Of a stretch of 46,996 bases of DNA, positions 23,901-35,903 are shown piece by piece. Both the position numbers and the translations under genes were made by a program. The notes under the pieces were generated by a model that searched no databases, was not told the origin of the DNA, and saw only the letters and a program-made list of their open reading frames with translations. This DNA is from Ichthyophonus hoferi (lineage: Eukaryota > Opisthokonta > Ichthyosporea > Ichthyophonida > Ichthyophonidae). Within the stretch, counting starts at the first letter, position 1, and every line of letters starts with the position of its first letter. The stretch covers positions 199,494 through 246,489 of the forward strand of contig NAOQ01000018.1 of NCBI GenBank assembly GCA_002751075.1, in the 5' to 3' direction.

Positions 23901-26900
23901 TAAGGGTTATTGTGTGTTGATGAAACAACTGCAGAATGCTGTGTATGCTGTGTAGAAGTAGAGTATATAAGTAAGAAAATGTATCAAGCCAGAACGCGTT
24001 AGATAATGTTAATTGAAAACCATAGATGGAATATAAGGAGGGTTCAGGAATAAAGAAATAATGAGAAAGATTAAAGATGAGAAATAGAGAGAGAGAAAGG
24101 GGGAGAAAGGTGCATTATCAGGTCGCCATGTACCAATGAGTGAATGGTCTTATACTTTAAGAGGTAATCAACATAATACAGTTGCCTTATATAGATGTCA
24201 CACATTTTAGTACACGTATATTATATAGAATCTTATCATACCACAGTTTTAAATCTTATTATAGGAGTTTTATTGGTATGTAGTTAGTAGTGACACATAG
24301 GGATAACTAGCATAGACAATGATTGGTGGGCAATCTATATAACCTGATAGGTAAACTAATGTATATATAGCTATAACGTGTATTAAAATTTAAATAGATA
24401 CAATCATCTTTAAGTGCAGTCCGATAACCTCTACGGGTATACAGATATAGATATAAGGAGATATACATTAAATATACTCCCTTTCCTTACGCATACAAAC
24501 ATACAAAACATACTTGTATAGATATATACAATAATAGACAAGTTTGTTCTGAGTTAACCAATAATTATACAACAACCATTTTTACGTTGTTACTCATACA
24601 TAGTTAGGTACATAAAGTAATATATATAAGCAGTAATAGACTAGCTATTTATAGTATTAGAAAAATATAATGCATATCTACCTATATACTAGTGTGCATA
24701 TGTACATACACATATTACTGAATATAGTTAGATCGTTATACCATATATAAATATAACAAGATGCATATAGTAGCCAAAAAGGGAATTAACCTAGGTTCAT
24801 ATGCGCAGAAAACTTCCTCCATAGTAAGCAAATCATTTCGAAAACTACTAATCCTATTATACTTTTATTCCTACTTATTATTCTCTCTCTCCTGTGTCTA
24901 TATCATCTATTTTGAATTCATAACCCAGTAATAATGCTCACAAAGTATATATATATAATTATTTGTCTCGTTGTTATTGCACGATTTCCGCATCCAACGC
25001 TAAATATAGACTTGTCATACAATTGGACATATGTATATATAATATAATATAATATAATTACTAATGAATACAAACAGTATCATAGCATTAAAATTAAAGC
25101 ATCAAGTATAACTAGAAAGCTTTCTCTATCTACTTTATAGTTTTACGTCCCCACTAATATATATTCATCATATATAGAAATGTTTTTTTTCTTCTTTTTT
25201 TCCATACACCTCTTTCTATATCACTTCTTACCCGTGCTGATGGCGAGAAAGCAGATGCCGGACTAAAATTTAATCTTTGGCTTGGCTTAGGGGTTTCAAT
25301 CCTGCCAGACGGCGTAACCGGAATATTCTGATTGGAAGAAGTAGATTTAGGACCCCCTCTACTGAACTTTCTAATATTTTCATTGGTAGATGTCGAAGGT
25401 GCTATAGTTGTAGCTAGAGATGAGGATATGTCATTGTGATTGGTTGATTGAGACGGTTGGCTATTAGGGGCTTGTTGGGTTGATTGGCTAGGCTGGGATG
25501 GTGTGACTGTGTTATCCACTAGGGTGGCGAGTACAAAATTGGCTTCATATACTCCGTTATCTATAACTGAAAACGTAATTGGCCTGGGGATGTAAAATAG
25601 AGAAAATGGGAACAGTGGAACAGTTTAGTATATATGCATTGGTAAAAAAACTTGATTTAATATATTTAAACTGCCCAGTATAATAACTATTAAATATAGT
25701 GTTATTATACAATATATTGATTATTAAGCTTACAATCATTGTATACCATAATAATTTATGTACACTACTATTATACACTTTCAAACAATACTCATCCTTA
25801 CTAAGATGATCAAAAGATACACCAATTATATAACACAAGGATACTAAAACGTAAGCAATAACCAATAGGTGCATCGAGGAGTGAGTGTAAATTACTATGT
25901 ATAATATATCATGCCATGTCATATCATATCATACCATATCACCTCATATCACCTTATATTATATCATACTTTACCATATCATATCATATCATATCATATT
26001 ATGTCATAATATATCACAAAATAACAGACCATACTCTATCATATCATATCATATCAAAGTCATATCTCATATAAAACGAGTGTAGGGTATATGGATAAAG
26101 AGTACTATAACTATATTTACCTTCCTCCAGTCTCATAAAACATAGACACCGCTTGCCTCCTGGCGTCACAAAATGCCAGGATAGCCTGTAAAATGAAAAT
26201 ATCAATATGGAAACCCAAAACGATATATATACCTACACTTTAAAACATAGCCCCTTTTACTATAACTAGAATATAATAAAGACGGTGGCATTCAATAACT
26301 GGGAAACTATATATATATATGTAATAATAAAGCCTCCCAAATAAATTTTAATTGTTGGTATACCCCTAATTAAATGTATGCATTAGCTTCATGACATTTG
26401 TATATTCAATCATCTAGTAAGAATATAAATAGCTGATAAAAATATGCTAAAACAATATTTCAGCCACTTGATTGGTGTCACGAATTGCGATAATTAGTAA
26501 CGAAGTACTACTAAAGGAAAAAATACGCAATTGACTGGATATATATTAATCGTAATAAATCTGGTCCTATAATATTACAACACGTAGTTAGCAGACGCTT
26601 CAATGTCTGTATGAGTTGACAAAGATGGGTTTGAATTGGACCAAATGCACACAAATGCAAATAAGTGAAAGTGATATGAATGCATGATGTTTTAAAAAAC
26701 AAAAAATACTAACAGAGATGGCAATGTGCAAAAACAATAAAAAAACAATAAAAAGAAAAAGAGAAAAATAAAGAGAGCCATAATTGTGATAGCATAGTAA
26801 GAATGGTTTGAAATATTCAAAAAATAGCCTAACTACACAAACATTAAGGGAAATATGCAAATGCAAACAGGTTTTAAACTTAAAATATGGAAGAGAATTA

Positions 26901-29900
26901 AGATAATATAATCCATCTACCTTCATTTCTTTGAGACAAAATGTTAGTACAGATTCCCCCGTGGAGTGAAATTCAGTGAACTCAGTTCTTTGTATGTTAA
27001 ATTCAGTCATGAGGTTCTTACTAGATAACCCTAAAGTGAATAAGAAAAGGGAGATTATTCGCATTATGCACGTCATATTATTAGTGATGTGTGTGTAATA
27101 CTACTAGTTGCAGTTATTAATAGGAGTAGAGGCAGATATTTCTTACCAATGTTTATGTTATATTACCAGTAACACCTCTAAAGTATATTAAAGAGTAAAA
27201 ATGCACAGGAATGTATGTAATATTATATAGCTAACTGGATGTGATAATTTTATTTCTAAGTGATATATCACTTAAAGAGAGTCAAAAGACTGATTATGAT
27301 GTGTGTTGTCTGGGTAAGTAGTTGTGTCAATAGAAGGAGAGAAAGAAAAGCAAATACCATATGAAATCGGGGAGAGGGTTTATAAAGAGTACTTGGATGT
27401 GTACGTGTAGGTAGGTATAGGTATATGCATATGTAACTAGGCATGGGTATATATGGTATATATGGATGGGTATAACATCAGAAGTATGTATAAGTTAATA
27501 TAAAAATATGTAACGCAGTATACGAGTCAAATAAATTTAGACTAAAAAACTAGAGGTAGTAGTAGAGATAATGATAAGGAATTGAATTGAGACACACAAA
27601 AAAACAAGTACCTATGCGTAAACAGTAGTAATAGTAGTGCTGAAAGAAACTACACTAATAGTAGTATTGACATTGGTTATTATTAAAATTGATATTATTG
27701 ATAATGATAATAATATGCATGGTGTTAGTAAACATATTATTAAGAGTGATTGTAATAGAACAAAATAGGACTACAATAAAGAAATAAAACACAAATGATA
27801 TATTATTTATGAATAATTTTATACCACAATTTGTTTTCTTCATAACCTGCTAAAAGTAGCATACCTGACCAATATTTAGAAATGTTGATTGTTATTTAAC
27901 GTGACAATTAAACTAGAAAATGATTGTTCATAAATATTACTGCTTCCTTCCAACCGATGGTTTCTCCTTTAACATTTCTAAATATAGTTAATTGGTCAGT
28001 AATATAGTTATATATGTCATACCTAACCTTTTCTACTAATTAGTGACTTTTGCGTTGTATAAATATAGTTAACCAATTACCAAAAGTAATATAGGGAAAC
28101 AAGACACTTAATAGGAAAAGATATGTAAAGCAGAAAAAGGAAAAGATATCAATACCATTATCATCATCCAAATATGTTTTTAAACTGAGAAAGTCGTCTG
28201 TTACTGTCATTGTAATTTCTTCAAGACTGGAAGGGAAGTTTACTACGCATTCGTTCAGAATCTGAGACTATATGTATATAGTATATATATATACATATTC
28301 ATGGATAGGTTAAACTTGAGTAGATGCGTATGTATTAATTTGTGTATATGCATGCCAGTAAATGTGTATATGTACATGTGTATGTGTGTATGTATGTGTA
28401 ATTATGCGTATGTGTATGTACGTATATTTATAGGAGTATGTATATATTAATACACAAAAATAATAAAAACGTACCTATATATGAGTATACATTTATATCG
28501 ACATGCATTTATACATGCATATATATACAAAAACATACAAACATATATACAGTCATATATAGGTACATAAATACATACATGCATACATACATACTAGAAG
28601 TGTATTTACAAACATCAAGGCCATTGTGAGATCATAGAGGAAAATACTAGAAACATATATATTGATAGTTAAACGGGTTTAAATTTATTTTACACTGCCT
28701 CTACGTATGCGTAGGCGTTGTGTTGTGCTGCAATTCGATATATGTATTTGTTATTCTATTGAATTTCATATTTGCTTTAAAATAACTATTTTCAAAGAGA
28801 CTATGAATTCATTGTATAATAATTAAGACATAAGAATTAAATATATATACAAAAATTTGTAAATCTATGTGCGTATATTTTTATATGTGCATATATGCAT
28901 ATTTAAACTAAAGGTAAATATACGAATAGCAACACATAGTACGGTCACATATGCCTAAAGACTTAAACAAATATGTACACATACACTCCTATAGATGTGT
29001 TTCTGTATATATATATATATTTACCCTAATATAGAGCAAAATATATACATGTATATATATCAATATCCAAGTTGAATGGCAATATACCATATCAATATAA
29101 ACCACAATCGCATCTTTTTACACATACAAGCAAATATGTATTTATAATAGTTCTTATATATACACATATACTTAACTATGTATATATATAGGCAGCCCAC
29201 TAACCTGACAACGAATATTATTGGGGCATTTGTCTTTATAATTAATGGCTTGGAGATCATCGCAGTCATGGAGACGTAAATTGTATGTTTTAACAATACC
29301 TGTCATCACAGGGAAGAAAAGGTTAATATCAGGTAGTTTTTCAGAGTGTACACCTAATAAGTACCTGCTACCTCACGAAAAATACTCATAAGGCTGCAAA
29401 CACTGTACTAAAATAACATAAACACTTGAATAAATATATAGGAACCAATAATAAGACGGATTACAAAACAGAGAGCGAGACACCAAAAAATGGTGAAAGA
29501 TAAAAGGGGACCTTACCAAATTTGCAATAAAGACGGACTTCAAAATGCAACTTAGAAGTACAGAGCTTTAGACCTAGCTTCTCTACAAACCTATCTCCAA
29601 TTATTAAGGGTCGGAGTATAGGTAAACAGGTCTGCGAGTCATTGTCTCGTGAGTATACAATATTTCACATAGGCTATGTTACGTTACTAGGTAATTGTCC
29701 TAAAGGTATACAATATCTCACATATCTTATAGTTATATTATTGGGTCATTGCCAGATTATAGCTGGAATTCTGAAGGTGTTTGTGTTACTATCAAAGATA
29801 GTGTCCGTGAGACAGTTTGGATTAGAATTAATGCGGATGTAGGGTGGGTATATGTGGGTTTTCCCAAGATTGGCGAGTGTACTATTTACTATGTAGATCA

Positions 29901-31099
29901 ATATGGTCTGTTTAAACGTATTATATTATATAGGTGAGTGTGGGTATGTGTTTGCGTGTATTTATACGCACAGCTAGGCTATTGGTATGTCTTAACTAAC
30001 TGGTAAAGTACAGGGTGTATAGGTTGTTAATAGAGGCAATCAATCACGTCCATATTCTGTTTAAGCAATTTATCTTGTAGAAGTAATAACTAGTACAAGT
30101 ACTAAGAACGTTATGTTAAGTAATACCACATAGAAGAAGAAAAGATAGCAATACAAAAAGAGATAGGAAGAGGAAGGGAGGACAAGCTGCTATAGAGACG
30201 GAATAAAACAGAATAGTCCCAGAGAAAGGATATTTGAAATACAAGAACTATAATAATAATATCAGAATTTTATCAAAAGAAGAGATAATAATACCCTAAG
30301 AAGTAGTTTACAGCGCAACAATGGAACATCAGGGCGGCCCTGTGACTCAGGGGTGAAAGACTCAAAAAAATCAGCATGCATTTGAAAGCATGCATATGCG
30401 GACTTGGAAGGACTTACAGTACTCATAGTCAGCTGAATAGAGTACAAGGTATCATAAGTATCAGTAAATATACCCTAATACTACGTAGTTGTCCAGATAG
30501 ATGGTCGTGTTTAAGTATGTTACATAGATATATACTTCCTTTCAGGGGAATATAGAATGACCTACCTTGTCATGATAGGTTTCTATATGGAGGTTTTCTC
30601 CAAATTTTGCCAAACATTGTATAGCTTTTCCAAAGGCTGCTTCAAGGTTTTCCTTCGCGTTAGAAAACAATATTAAGACTTTTGTTAATTATTGCTATTA
30701 TTTATTTTACAATAAAAAATTAACAACTAGATATTCAGACTGGAACAACTTTGATATAACTATAGGCAATAATATAGGGAACACTTCCAAAAAAGGCATA
30801 CACACATCCTTCTTTTAATTCTTTTATTGTTTTATATCTATACAATCAACTATATAAACAATTTATTTCTATTTTACTCCTCACTTGATCACGCTTCCAC
30901 AACTCTCTCTTGGTTTCTTCTCCCTAAGTTTAATGTTATCTCCCTATCCTATCCATCACTTCCTCCAAATTATCTTTCATTAATTGTTTTTAAATAGATA
31001 ACAGTCCTTGTACATATAGATAATGTTGATGAAACAAAGAAAACTCATATGAAAGTATGACTTGCTTTTGAGATCTGCTGGACCTAGGGTGCATTCCAT
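20993..31099 (-). CDS. RAD9: RAD9, 9-1-1 checkpoint clamp subunit, 14 exons
   Basis: Exons: 31099-31066, 30639-30566, 30432-30295, 29631-29517, 29299-29205, 28261-28156, 27030-26921, 26185-26121, 25583-25232, 23947-23824, 23492-23457, 22085-22063, 21712-21563, 21121-20993. The frame is continuous for 516 aa. RAD9, with RAD1 and HUS1, forms the PCNA-like clamp loaded at damaged DNA that activates ATR through TopBP1. Matches to human RAD9A include FGKAIQ (LGKAVH), SKSAYACF (SRSAYACF), LRCKLLL (LRCKILM), LYCKFG (LHCKFG), KTYNLRLHDCDDLQA (KTHNLSFQDCESLQA), LTFCLKEM (ITFCLKEF) and NFVLATL (HFVLATL). Residues 1-270 are the clamp domain. Residues 271-516 form a long Ser/Thr/Pro/Gln-rich tail, about twice the human tail, ending in acidic DLLWDDSDDNDS, which could serve as the phospho-serine TopBP1 site. 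The first intron appears to be GC-AG. The small exons 11 and 12 (36 and 23 bases) are less certain. Confidence 0.92.
22940..23086. repeat. AT-only satellite-like tract
   Basis: A dense run of TATAATATAC/ATAAAATAT-type words inside the RAD9 intron between exons 12 and 11. Confidence 0.6.
25905..26060. repeat. TATCA pentanucleotide repeat
   Basis: Many ATCAT/TATCA units, perfect in stretches near 25975-26000 and 26037-26056, in the RAD9 intron between exons 9 and 8. Open frames over it are artefacts of the repeat. Confidence 0.7.
29756..29933 (+). other. Exon-like segment nested in a RAD9 intron, opposite strand
   Basis: Between RAD9 exons 4 and 3 the plus strand has an AG (TTGCCAG) and, 178 bases on, a GTGAGT donor. 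One frame is open across the whole piece (YSWNSEGVCVTIKDSVRETV, WIRINADVGWVYVGFPKIGE, CTIYYVDQYGLFKRI). The composition looks like a beta-rich protein domain. No partner exons were found. It may be a nested gene, a gene remnant or chance. Confidence 0.25.
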
Positions 31100-32119
31100 G
31101 TTTCCAAAAACTTTACAACAAACGCTCAGCTCGCGATGTGGTAGGTTACTTTAGCTTTCAATTAATGTAAATACTCCAAATGCCTATTTTTCTATTTTTC
31201 TGTCCGGGTTAACTTGATAAAATATATTATAGCTCAAATAAAAGTTGATTTAAAATATTTCACTTGCTATCGGTAGTAAAATGTATAGCCTTTGGCAATG
31301 GTGTAAATCTTTTTTAACGTAGTAGAAATTCGAAAAAGATACGATATCTATAAATAAACACTACTGGTGTAAGAAAAATAAATAATAACTACAAAACAAA
31401 ATATATAGAAAATACTATTATACTATATTATACTACATATATAGTATATATATATTTATATATGTATGCGTGTATGTATGTATACGTACACGTCTACAAG
31501 AATTATTATTTATTGATAATTACAAATCTATTTCTGTTTTCACATATGGCTGAGCCTCCTAGTAGGATGGTTGGCGCCAAACCCCGCCAATCATATCCAT
31601 TAATGGCTTTTGTTGTCAATATTAGCCAATGATAATTGAGCAATAAGTTGTACACTAACAAATAATTACCATATACTTTTTACTGCATAGTAAATATCAT
31701 ATATATAAAACATATATACTTACAACATATACATGAAGTATATTGTTTAAGCAAGAATGCTAAAGATAAAGGGATTACTGAAAATTTTAAAAATATTATA
31801 ACAAAGAACCATAAATTATTTATCGACTTTCTCTTGACCCTTTATTCCCTGGGCTTATCGTATACTTCAGGAATTAAATATTTTTTACATTTATTTAACT
31901 CTGATATATATCATTCCTTCCTTTTCAAGATCACACTTCAGCAAGATAAATTTATCTGTAGAATAATTTACAACGCATTTACACCGTTATGAAACATATG
32001 TTTTATATGCATCTATTTCATACCCCGATTTCTTTATTTTACATTTAAATAAATGTGAACCATATACGTAATTTCTATTATTGTGCTTAAGTAATGGAAA
32101 CAAGTTCAATCACGGTGAC
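31100..32119. promoter_or_regulatory. RAD9 upstream region with an E2F-like site
   Basis: Upstream of the RAD9 start at 31099 on the minus strand. TTTGGCGC (minus strand, 31581-31574) lies in a small GC-rich patch beside CCGCCAATC, a CCAAT-type element. E2F control would suit a checkpoint gene, but this is inferred from the motif. The remainder is AT-rich with TATATA tracts near 31440 and no gene. Confidence 0.4.
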
Positions 32120-32518
32120 TTATATCCATTTAGAATTAAGGAAATACCAAACTAAAGAATCCTTAAACTGTGTCCTTGCGTAAGCAAGGTACAGATAGCT
32201 TAGGACGTATTTCTTATTAATCAAGTTGGCAGAAATTGAAAACTGGCCCAAGAGGTTAATAAAAAAGAAGAACGCAGTCACTTGGGCAACCAGAAAAAAT
32301 ATTACTGTTTTTGGAAGATGGCCTAATAAGATGCTCAACTGATCCAGAACTGGATCTGTTGACATGAGAAGAGAGATGATCATAACATTGTTCTTTGTAG
32401 TGTTATCGAAGGCAAGAGACCAGGTTGCCCCAACACAATAAAGGTCATGAGTAGTTCCCCCTAGAAGTTGCAAGAATGTAGAGTCATTGATAAAAACTGT
32501 TGGACTTGTCTTGGGCAA
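32120..32518 (-). CDS. Hydrophobic ORF, possible exon of a membrane protein
   Basis: An open frame of about 130 codons with no ATG near its start (it opens after a TAA and reads DFTLLLPKTSPTVFINDSTF). It has a polar part (CVGATWSLAFDNTTKNNVMI) then two hydrophobic stretches (LPKTVIFFLVAQVTAFFFFI, YVLSYLYLAY), and ends FLNSKWI. The block LPKTVIFFLVAQ faintly recalls the OSCA/TMEM63 (DUF221) family, but I would not assign it. The lack of a start suggests an exon or an old gene fragment. It lies 330 bases beyond the 3' end of the syntenin-like gene on the same strand. Confidence 0.35.
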   Translation of the reverse strand: MPKTSPTVFINDSTFLQLLGGTTHDLYCVGATWSLAFDNTTKNNVMIISLLMSTDPVLDQLSILLGHLPKTVIFFLVAQVTAFFFFINLLGQFSISANLINKKYVLSYLYLAYARTQFKDSLVWYFLNSKWI

Positions 32519-32846
32519 GAGCAGGGTAAAATCTTAAACCTAATTACGCGCGTATGTAAAAACGTCGGGTTGGATAATTTTAGTAGACATACAATGTCCG
32601 TAATTACTAAAAGAAAAAAAAAAGAAAAAATACGTAACTAATTCTTTCGCATAAATGTAGATGTTTCTACTGTAATATTTCAAAAGATGCATCACAACAG
32701 TACCGTGAGTAAGTTGTGAAGCATTTATATAAGAAATACGGCTGTAATTATAAAAGTATCTAGTATCCTTTGCTATGTATATGCACGTGTGTGCACGTAC
32801 CTGCTCGCGTAGTTTCTAGAGCACATATTTCACTTGAAAAAACTCT

Positions 32847-33842
32847 CTAGCGAATCAAATCTACCATTCTTCTACTGTGTTGCAGAGGCCATTCCCTAAA
32901 CGCGTTCCACATAGCATCGGCCAAATACTTTGGTGCCACAATAACACTGACGAATCCATGTCTCTTCCAATTATTGGAAACCTGTCGTATGATCTCCTTG
33001 TCTGTTATATTAAACACCCACTCTCCATCTATAGCTACAATGGTGTCTCCTTTTTTCAAGCCTGAAAGATATGCTATGGACCCTTCTGTTATTCCGGTTA
33101 TCTCTCCATCCATATAATTTATACCTATAAGAACTGGCTTGCCTACTATCAGTTCGGTTTCAGGATATTGGATATCAGCCTCCCGGAACAAAGGTACTTG
33201 CAACACAGTGAGCTCTACATCGGAGGAATCAAACAGTATGTTCATAATTTCTTTGGCACCTAGTGAACCGACTTGAGTTCCGTTTACTTCTTCTATACAA
33301 TCGCCTATCTGAAGGCCAATTCTCCAAGCTATGGAAGATCTGAAGACATCTGTAACAAACAATTTCCCATTGATTGTACAAAGACTGGCCCCAATGTTTA
33401 CCTTGTTTTTTTTTTCGAAATTAATCAATCTACGAAGAGGTTTTCCTTGGTTGTTAGGTACACTTGAATCCCCGGGAGGGTCGTATCTTTCATGGAACCC
33501 TTTCATATCGTATTGAACATTGCACACATCAACAGCCAATGGTGCCGGGGGTTCACAATATTGTCTGTGACATCCGAGTAAGTGTGATCTCATACCATAA
33601 GTAGAAGGTTCATGCCCAAGACCGGTACGGACATTTCTATTATTAGTCACGGGATGTCTAACAATAGTCACGGAATTTCTACCATTAGTCACACTAGGAC
33701 GACTAAGTCGTTCTCCAGCTCTTCTCCTATGGTGATTACGAAAAAACCCTTTAAAAACAGTGCCAAGCCTAGTCCACTTTCTCTTTCGTGGGTTGCCCGT
33801 TCGTTTACAACAACGGCATGGTTTTTTAGTTAGCTTCGGCAT
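32847..33842 (-). CDS. Intronless tandem-PDZ protein, syntenin-like
   Basis: A single open frame of 331 aa. The N-terminus (1-50) is basic and Cys-rich (CRCCKRTGNPRKRKW, NHHRRRAGERL), with a short repeated stretch at 50-72 (VTNGRN, VTIVRH, VTNNRN). PDZ1 spans about 138-216 (IGASLCTINGKLFVTDV, GLQIGDCIEEVNG) and PDZ2 about 230-304 (GITEGSIAYLSGLKKGDTIV, AIDG). Right after PDZ2 comes IVAPKYLADAMW, which lines up with the conserved post-PDZ2 segment of syntenin (IMPAFIFEHIIKRM). Two tandem PDZ domains with that C-terminal extension identify the syntenin/SDCBP family, a scaffold for syndecan tails and PIP2. The N-terminus is unlike vertebrate syntenin and no LYPxL motifs are seen. Absence of introns beside intron-rich neighbours suggests a retrocopy that remains open. 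The first ATG of the frame was chosen. Confidence 0.82.
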   Translation of the reverse strand: MPKLTKKPCRCCKRTGNPRKRKWTRLGTVFKGFFRNHHRRRAGERLSRPSVTNGRNSVTIVRHPVTNNRNVRTGLGHEPSTYGMRSHLLGCHRQYCEPPAPLAVDVCNVQYDMKGFHERYDPPGDSSVPNNQGKPLRRLINFEKKNKVNIGASLCTINGKLFVTDVFRSSIAWRIGLQIGDCIEEVNGTQVGSLGAKEIMNILFDSSDVELTVLQVPLFREADIQYPETELIVGKPVLIGINYMDGEITGITEGSIAYLSGLKKGDTIVAIDGEWVFNITDKEIIRQVSNNWKRHGFVSVIVAPKYLADAMWNAFREWPLQHSRRMVDLIR

Positions 33843-35374
33843 TGAATAAACTAAACTTATATTCTCCTGATTTTAAAATGTTTAAACGTGTATGAAAAAC
33901 ACCATACAGGTGTAGTTCCAGCTGCGCCTCCCTAAATTTTAAAAAACGTATTGACTATTCAAACAAAATATTTTTGACCTCGAGCTCGTCTTATGTTTTA
34001 TTAAGTCAATACACGTCCAATAGAAAACAATAATCGGTTTTATACTTCAATCAATCAGAAAAACAATCTCGATCAATAGTTTATGCTAAGATCTTTTGCC
34101 ATGGCTTTCTTGCTTGCCTAATCTAGGTTATAATATTATATTCCATTGGGTATCCTTTTGATAAAAAAGGAAAAAAACAAATGCCTACACATTCTTATAA
34201 TATAATTCTAATTGCACCTAACTATTTTAATAATTGGACTCAACACAAAAAATTAGGTTTTCCTAAAAATGTAACTATATACACAAGAAACATCAAGTAC
34301 TCTTATATGATATGCTTTCTGTCAAAACACTAATAGATAATCAATTTAGGTATGTCTTACATAACTACAAACATTTAATATTTTTAGCAATTATCATAGG
34401 GCATGTAGTCTGGGAAAATAGTTAGTGCACTTTATTGGTTGCTAAACGGCAATCCCAGATCCAATGGTAGAGATCTTGTAACTTTATAATAAGCCATTTC
34501 AGATAATATGTTTTGGGGTTTTGATAAACACATTACTTTAGGCATTCCACCTAAGGCAACTCCTGACTTGCTAAATAATAAAGATATATCTTAGCATATC
34601 TGTACTTCGTGTACGCAAAAAGATATGTTAAAACGCCCCTTAATTTGGTATTCTCTCTCCTTCTAGGCAAATATAGGTCACGGGAATGCTCTTGTCCCTA
34701 CTTAGTATGCCCAGCACTTTATTTATATATCAATATTACATATTTGATCTGAAGAACTAGATGAGAATTTACTCGCCTTCAAACATTTCTAGGAAGAGAT
34801 TTTATATCATTTCCAACAGATCAGGGTGCCAGTAAAATTCCATTTTAAAACATGCATAATTTCACATGGTACTAATATTGCACCACCCAATGAATGGATT
34901 AAGACATTGTAAAATGTATAACTTTTAAACAAGGTCACCGCCGCCCCGGGCCTCACGTGTGCGTTATTAAAGTACACAGTTTCTATATTGTAAATCTGAT
35001 AATAAATATAGATTAACTAACTGGCTAGCTCCAGACTTATGACGTAACATGTGCGGCATATTCGCTTTCTGATCCAATAACGTCACAAAGGTAAAGCAAC
35101 TTAAAAAAACATCTTTGCCGTAATGCTGAGAATATTGTCCTCATTTCCTAATCACTTGTAATCATTGCAATGCATTACCAGAATGCATATGCAGGTTTGT
35201 TGATCTGGCTAATACGTATGCAGGACAACCAACGCTATCTAAACCAATAAACAGAACGTAATGCAACAACAATACCGGTCAGTGTCTACAGTATCTGTGA
35301 TAAATGGAATGTGTATGTTGTGTGTGGCCAGGAGCAAATATTTGCAGGTCTGAATCTTTCTTCTGTTTAAGTGT
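33843..35374. other. Intergenic, no gene seen
   Basis: AT-rich. A patch near 34936-34965 is GC-rich (ACCGCCGCCCCGGGCCTCAC). TGACGTAA at 35039 and AACGTCAC at 35080 are CRE-like, possibly control elements. No coding segment supported. Confidence 0.5.
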
Positions 35375-35779
35375 TTAGGTTTTCTCCTGTGTCTGGTCAT
35401 AGTTTCTTAAAGGAAGCTGGTTATTTTTATTTTTGATTGGGTGATTGCCGATTAGATTTTGTTTATTTTGTTTTGATACTTGCAGCTGGTTAACCTGGTG
35501 GTTGGCATTTGCCTGTCGGAAGGCCTCTTCGCCTTTTTCGGTAAGGTTCTCGAAATTTGTGGAAGTCACATACTCCGAGTCTGTGGTTGTAAATTCTTCT
35601 TCGCTGGACAAAGATGAGGTTTGTTGATTGTTAACGACGAGGTCTGGTAGAAGATATATGTTTCTAATAGGGACTGCTTCGGATATTGTTGGATGATCCG
35701 AATCTGTTGAATATGAAGAGATGACTACACTCGACTTCTTAGCTGTTCTCGTTGACCGAAGGATGGTAAGCGGTGTCAA
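35375..35779 (-). CDS. Ser/Thr/Asn/Gln-rich ORF without ATG, exon or fragment
   Basis: An open frame of about 134 codons, starting after a TAG about 45 bases further upstream and containing no Met. It begins basic (TFKRSKKRT, RSTRTAKKSS), then Ser/Asp-rich (VISSYSTDSDHP), then SSLSSEEEFTTTDSEY, and ends in a Gln/Asn-rich tail (QLQVSKQNKQN, NYDQTQEKT). It looks disordered and nuclear in style. An AG at the upstream TAG could be a splice acceptor, making it a 3' exon. GCGGGAAA (E2F-like, minus strand) lies about 130 bases upstream, as for the ORF at 13975. Family not recognised; it may belong to a mobile element. Confidence 0.35.
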   Translation of the reverse strand: MTPLTILRSTRTAKKSSVVISSYSTDSDHPTISEAVPIRNIYLLPDLVVNNQQTSSLSSEEEFTTTDSEYVTSTNFENLTEKGEEAFRQANANHQVNQLQVSKQNKQNLIGNHPIKNKNNQLPLRNYDQTQEKT

Positions 35780-35903
35780 AGGAATAGTGCGTTTTTTACT
35801 ACGTTTGAAAGTCGCTTTTTTCTAGGCATAATAATACTAAGATGTAAAATATGTTTTTTGTTATTTTTAGTCCTTGTTTGAGACCCGAGTCGGCGTTTTA
35901 TAG

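Noticed and set aside
25897-26085. Open frame rich in His, Ile, Ser and Tyr
   Set aside because: It is a translation of the TATCA tandem repeat.
29205-29420. A RAD9 exon at about 29400-29365, or starting at 29329 (VHSEKLPDINLFFPVM)
   Set aside because: The first meets stops in the required phase. The second is in frame, but homology to human RAD9 is restored by using the later acceptor at 29299, which gives KFG-IVKTYNL.
31546-31632. 28-codon ORF beginning MAEPPSRMVGAK
   Set aside because: Too short, no splice signals, and it lies over the E2F/CCAAT-like patch upstream of RAD9, so a control region is the better explanation.
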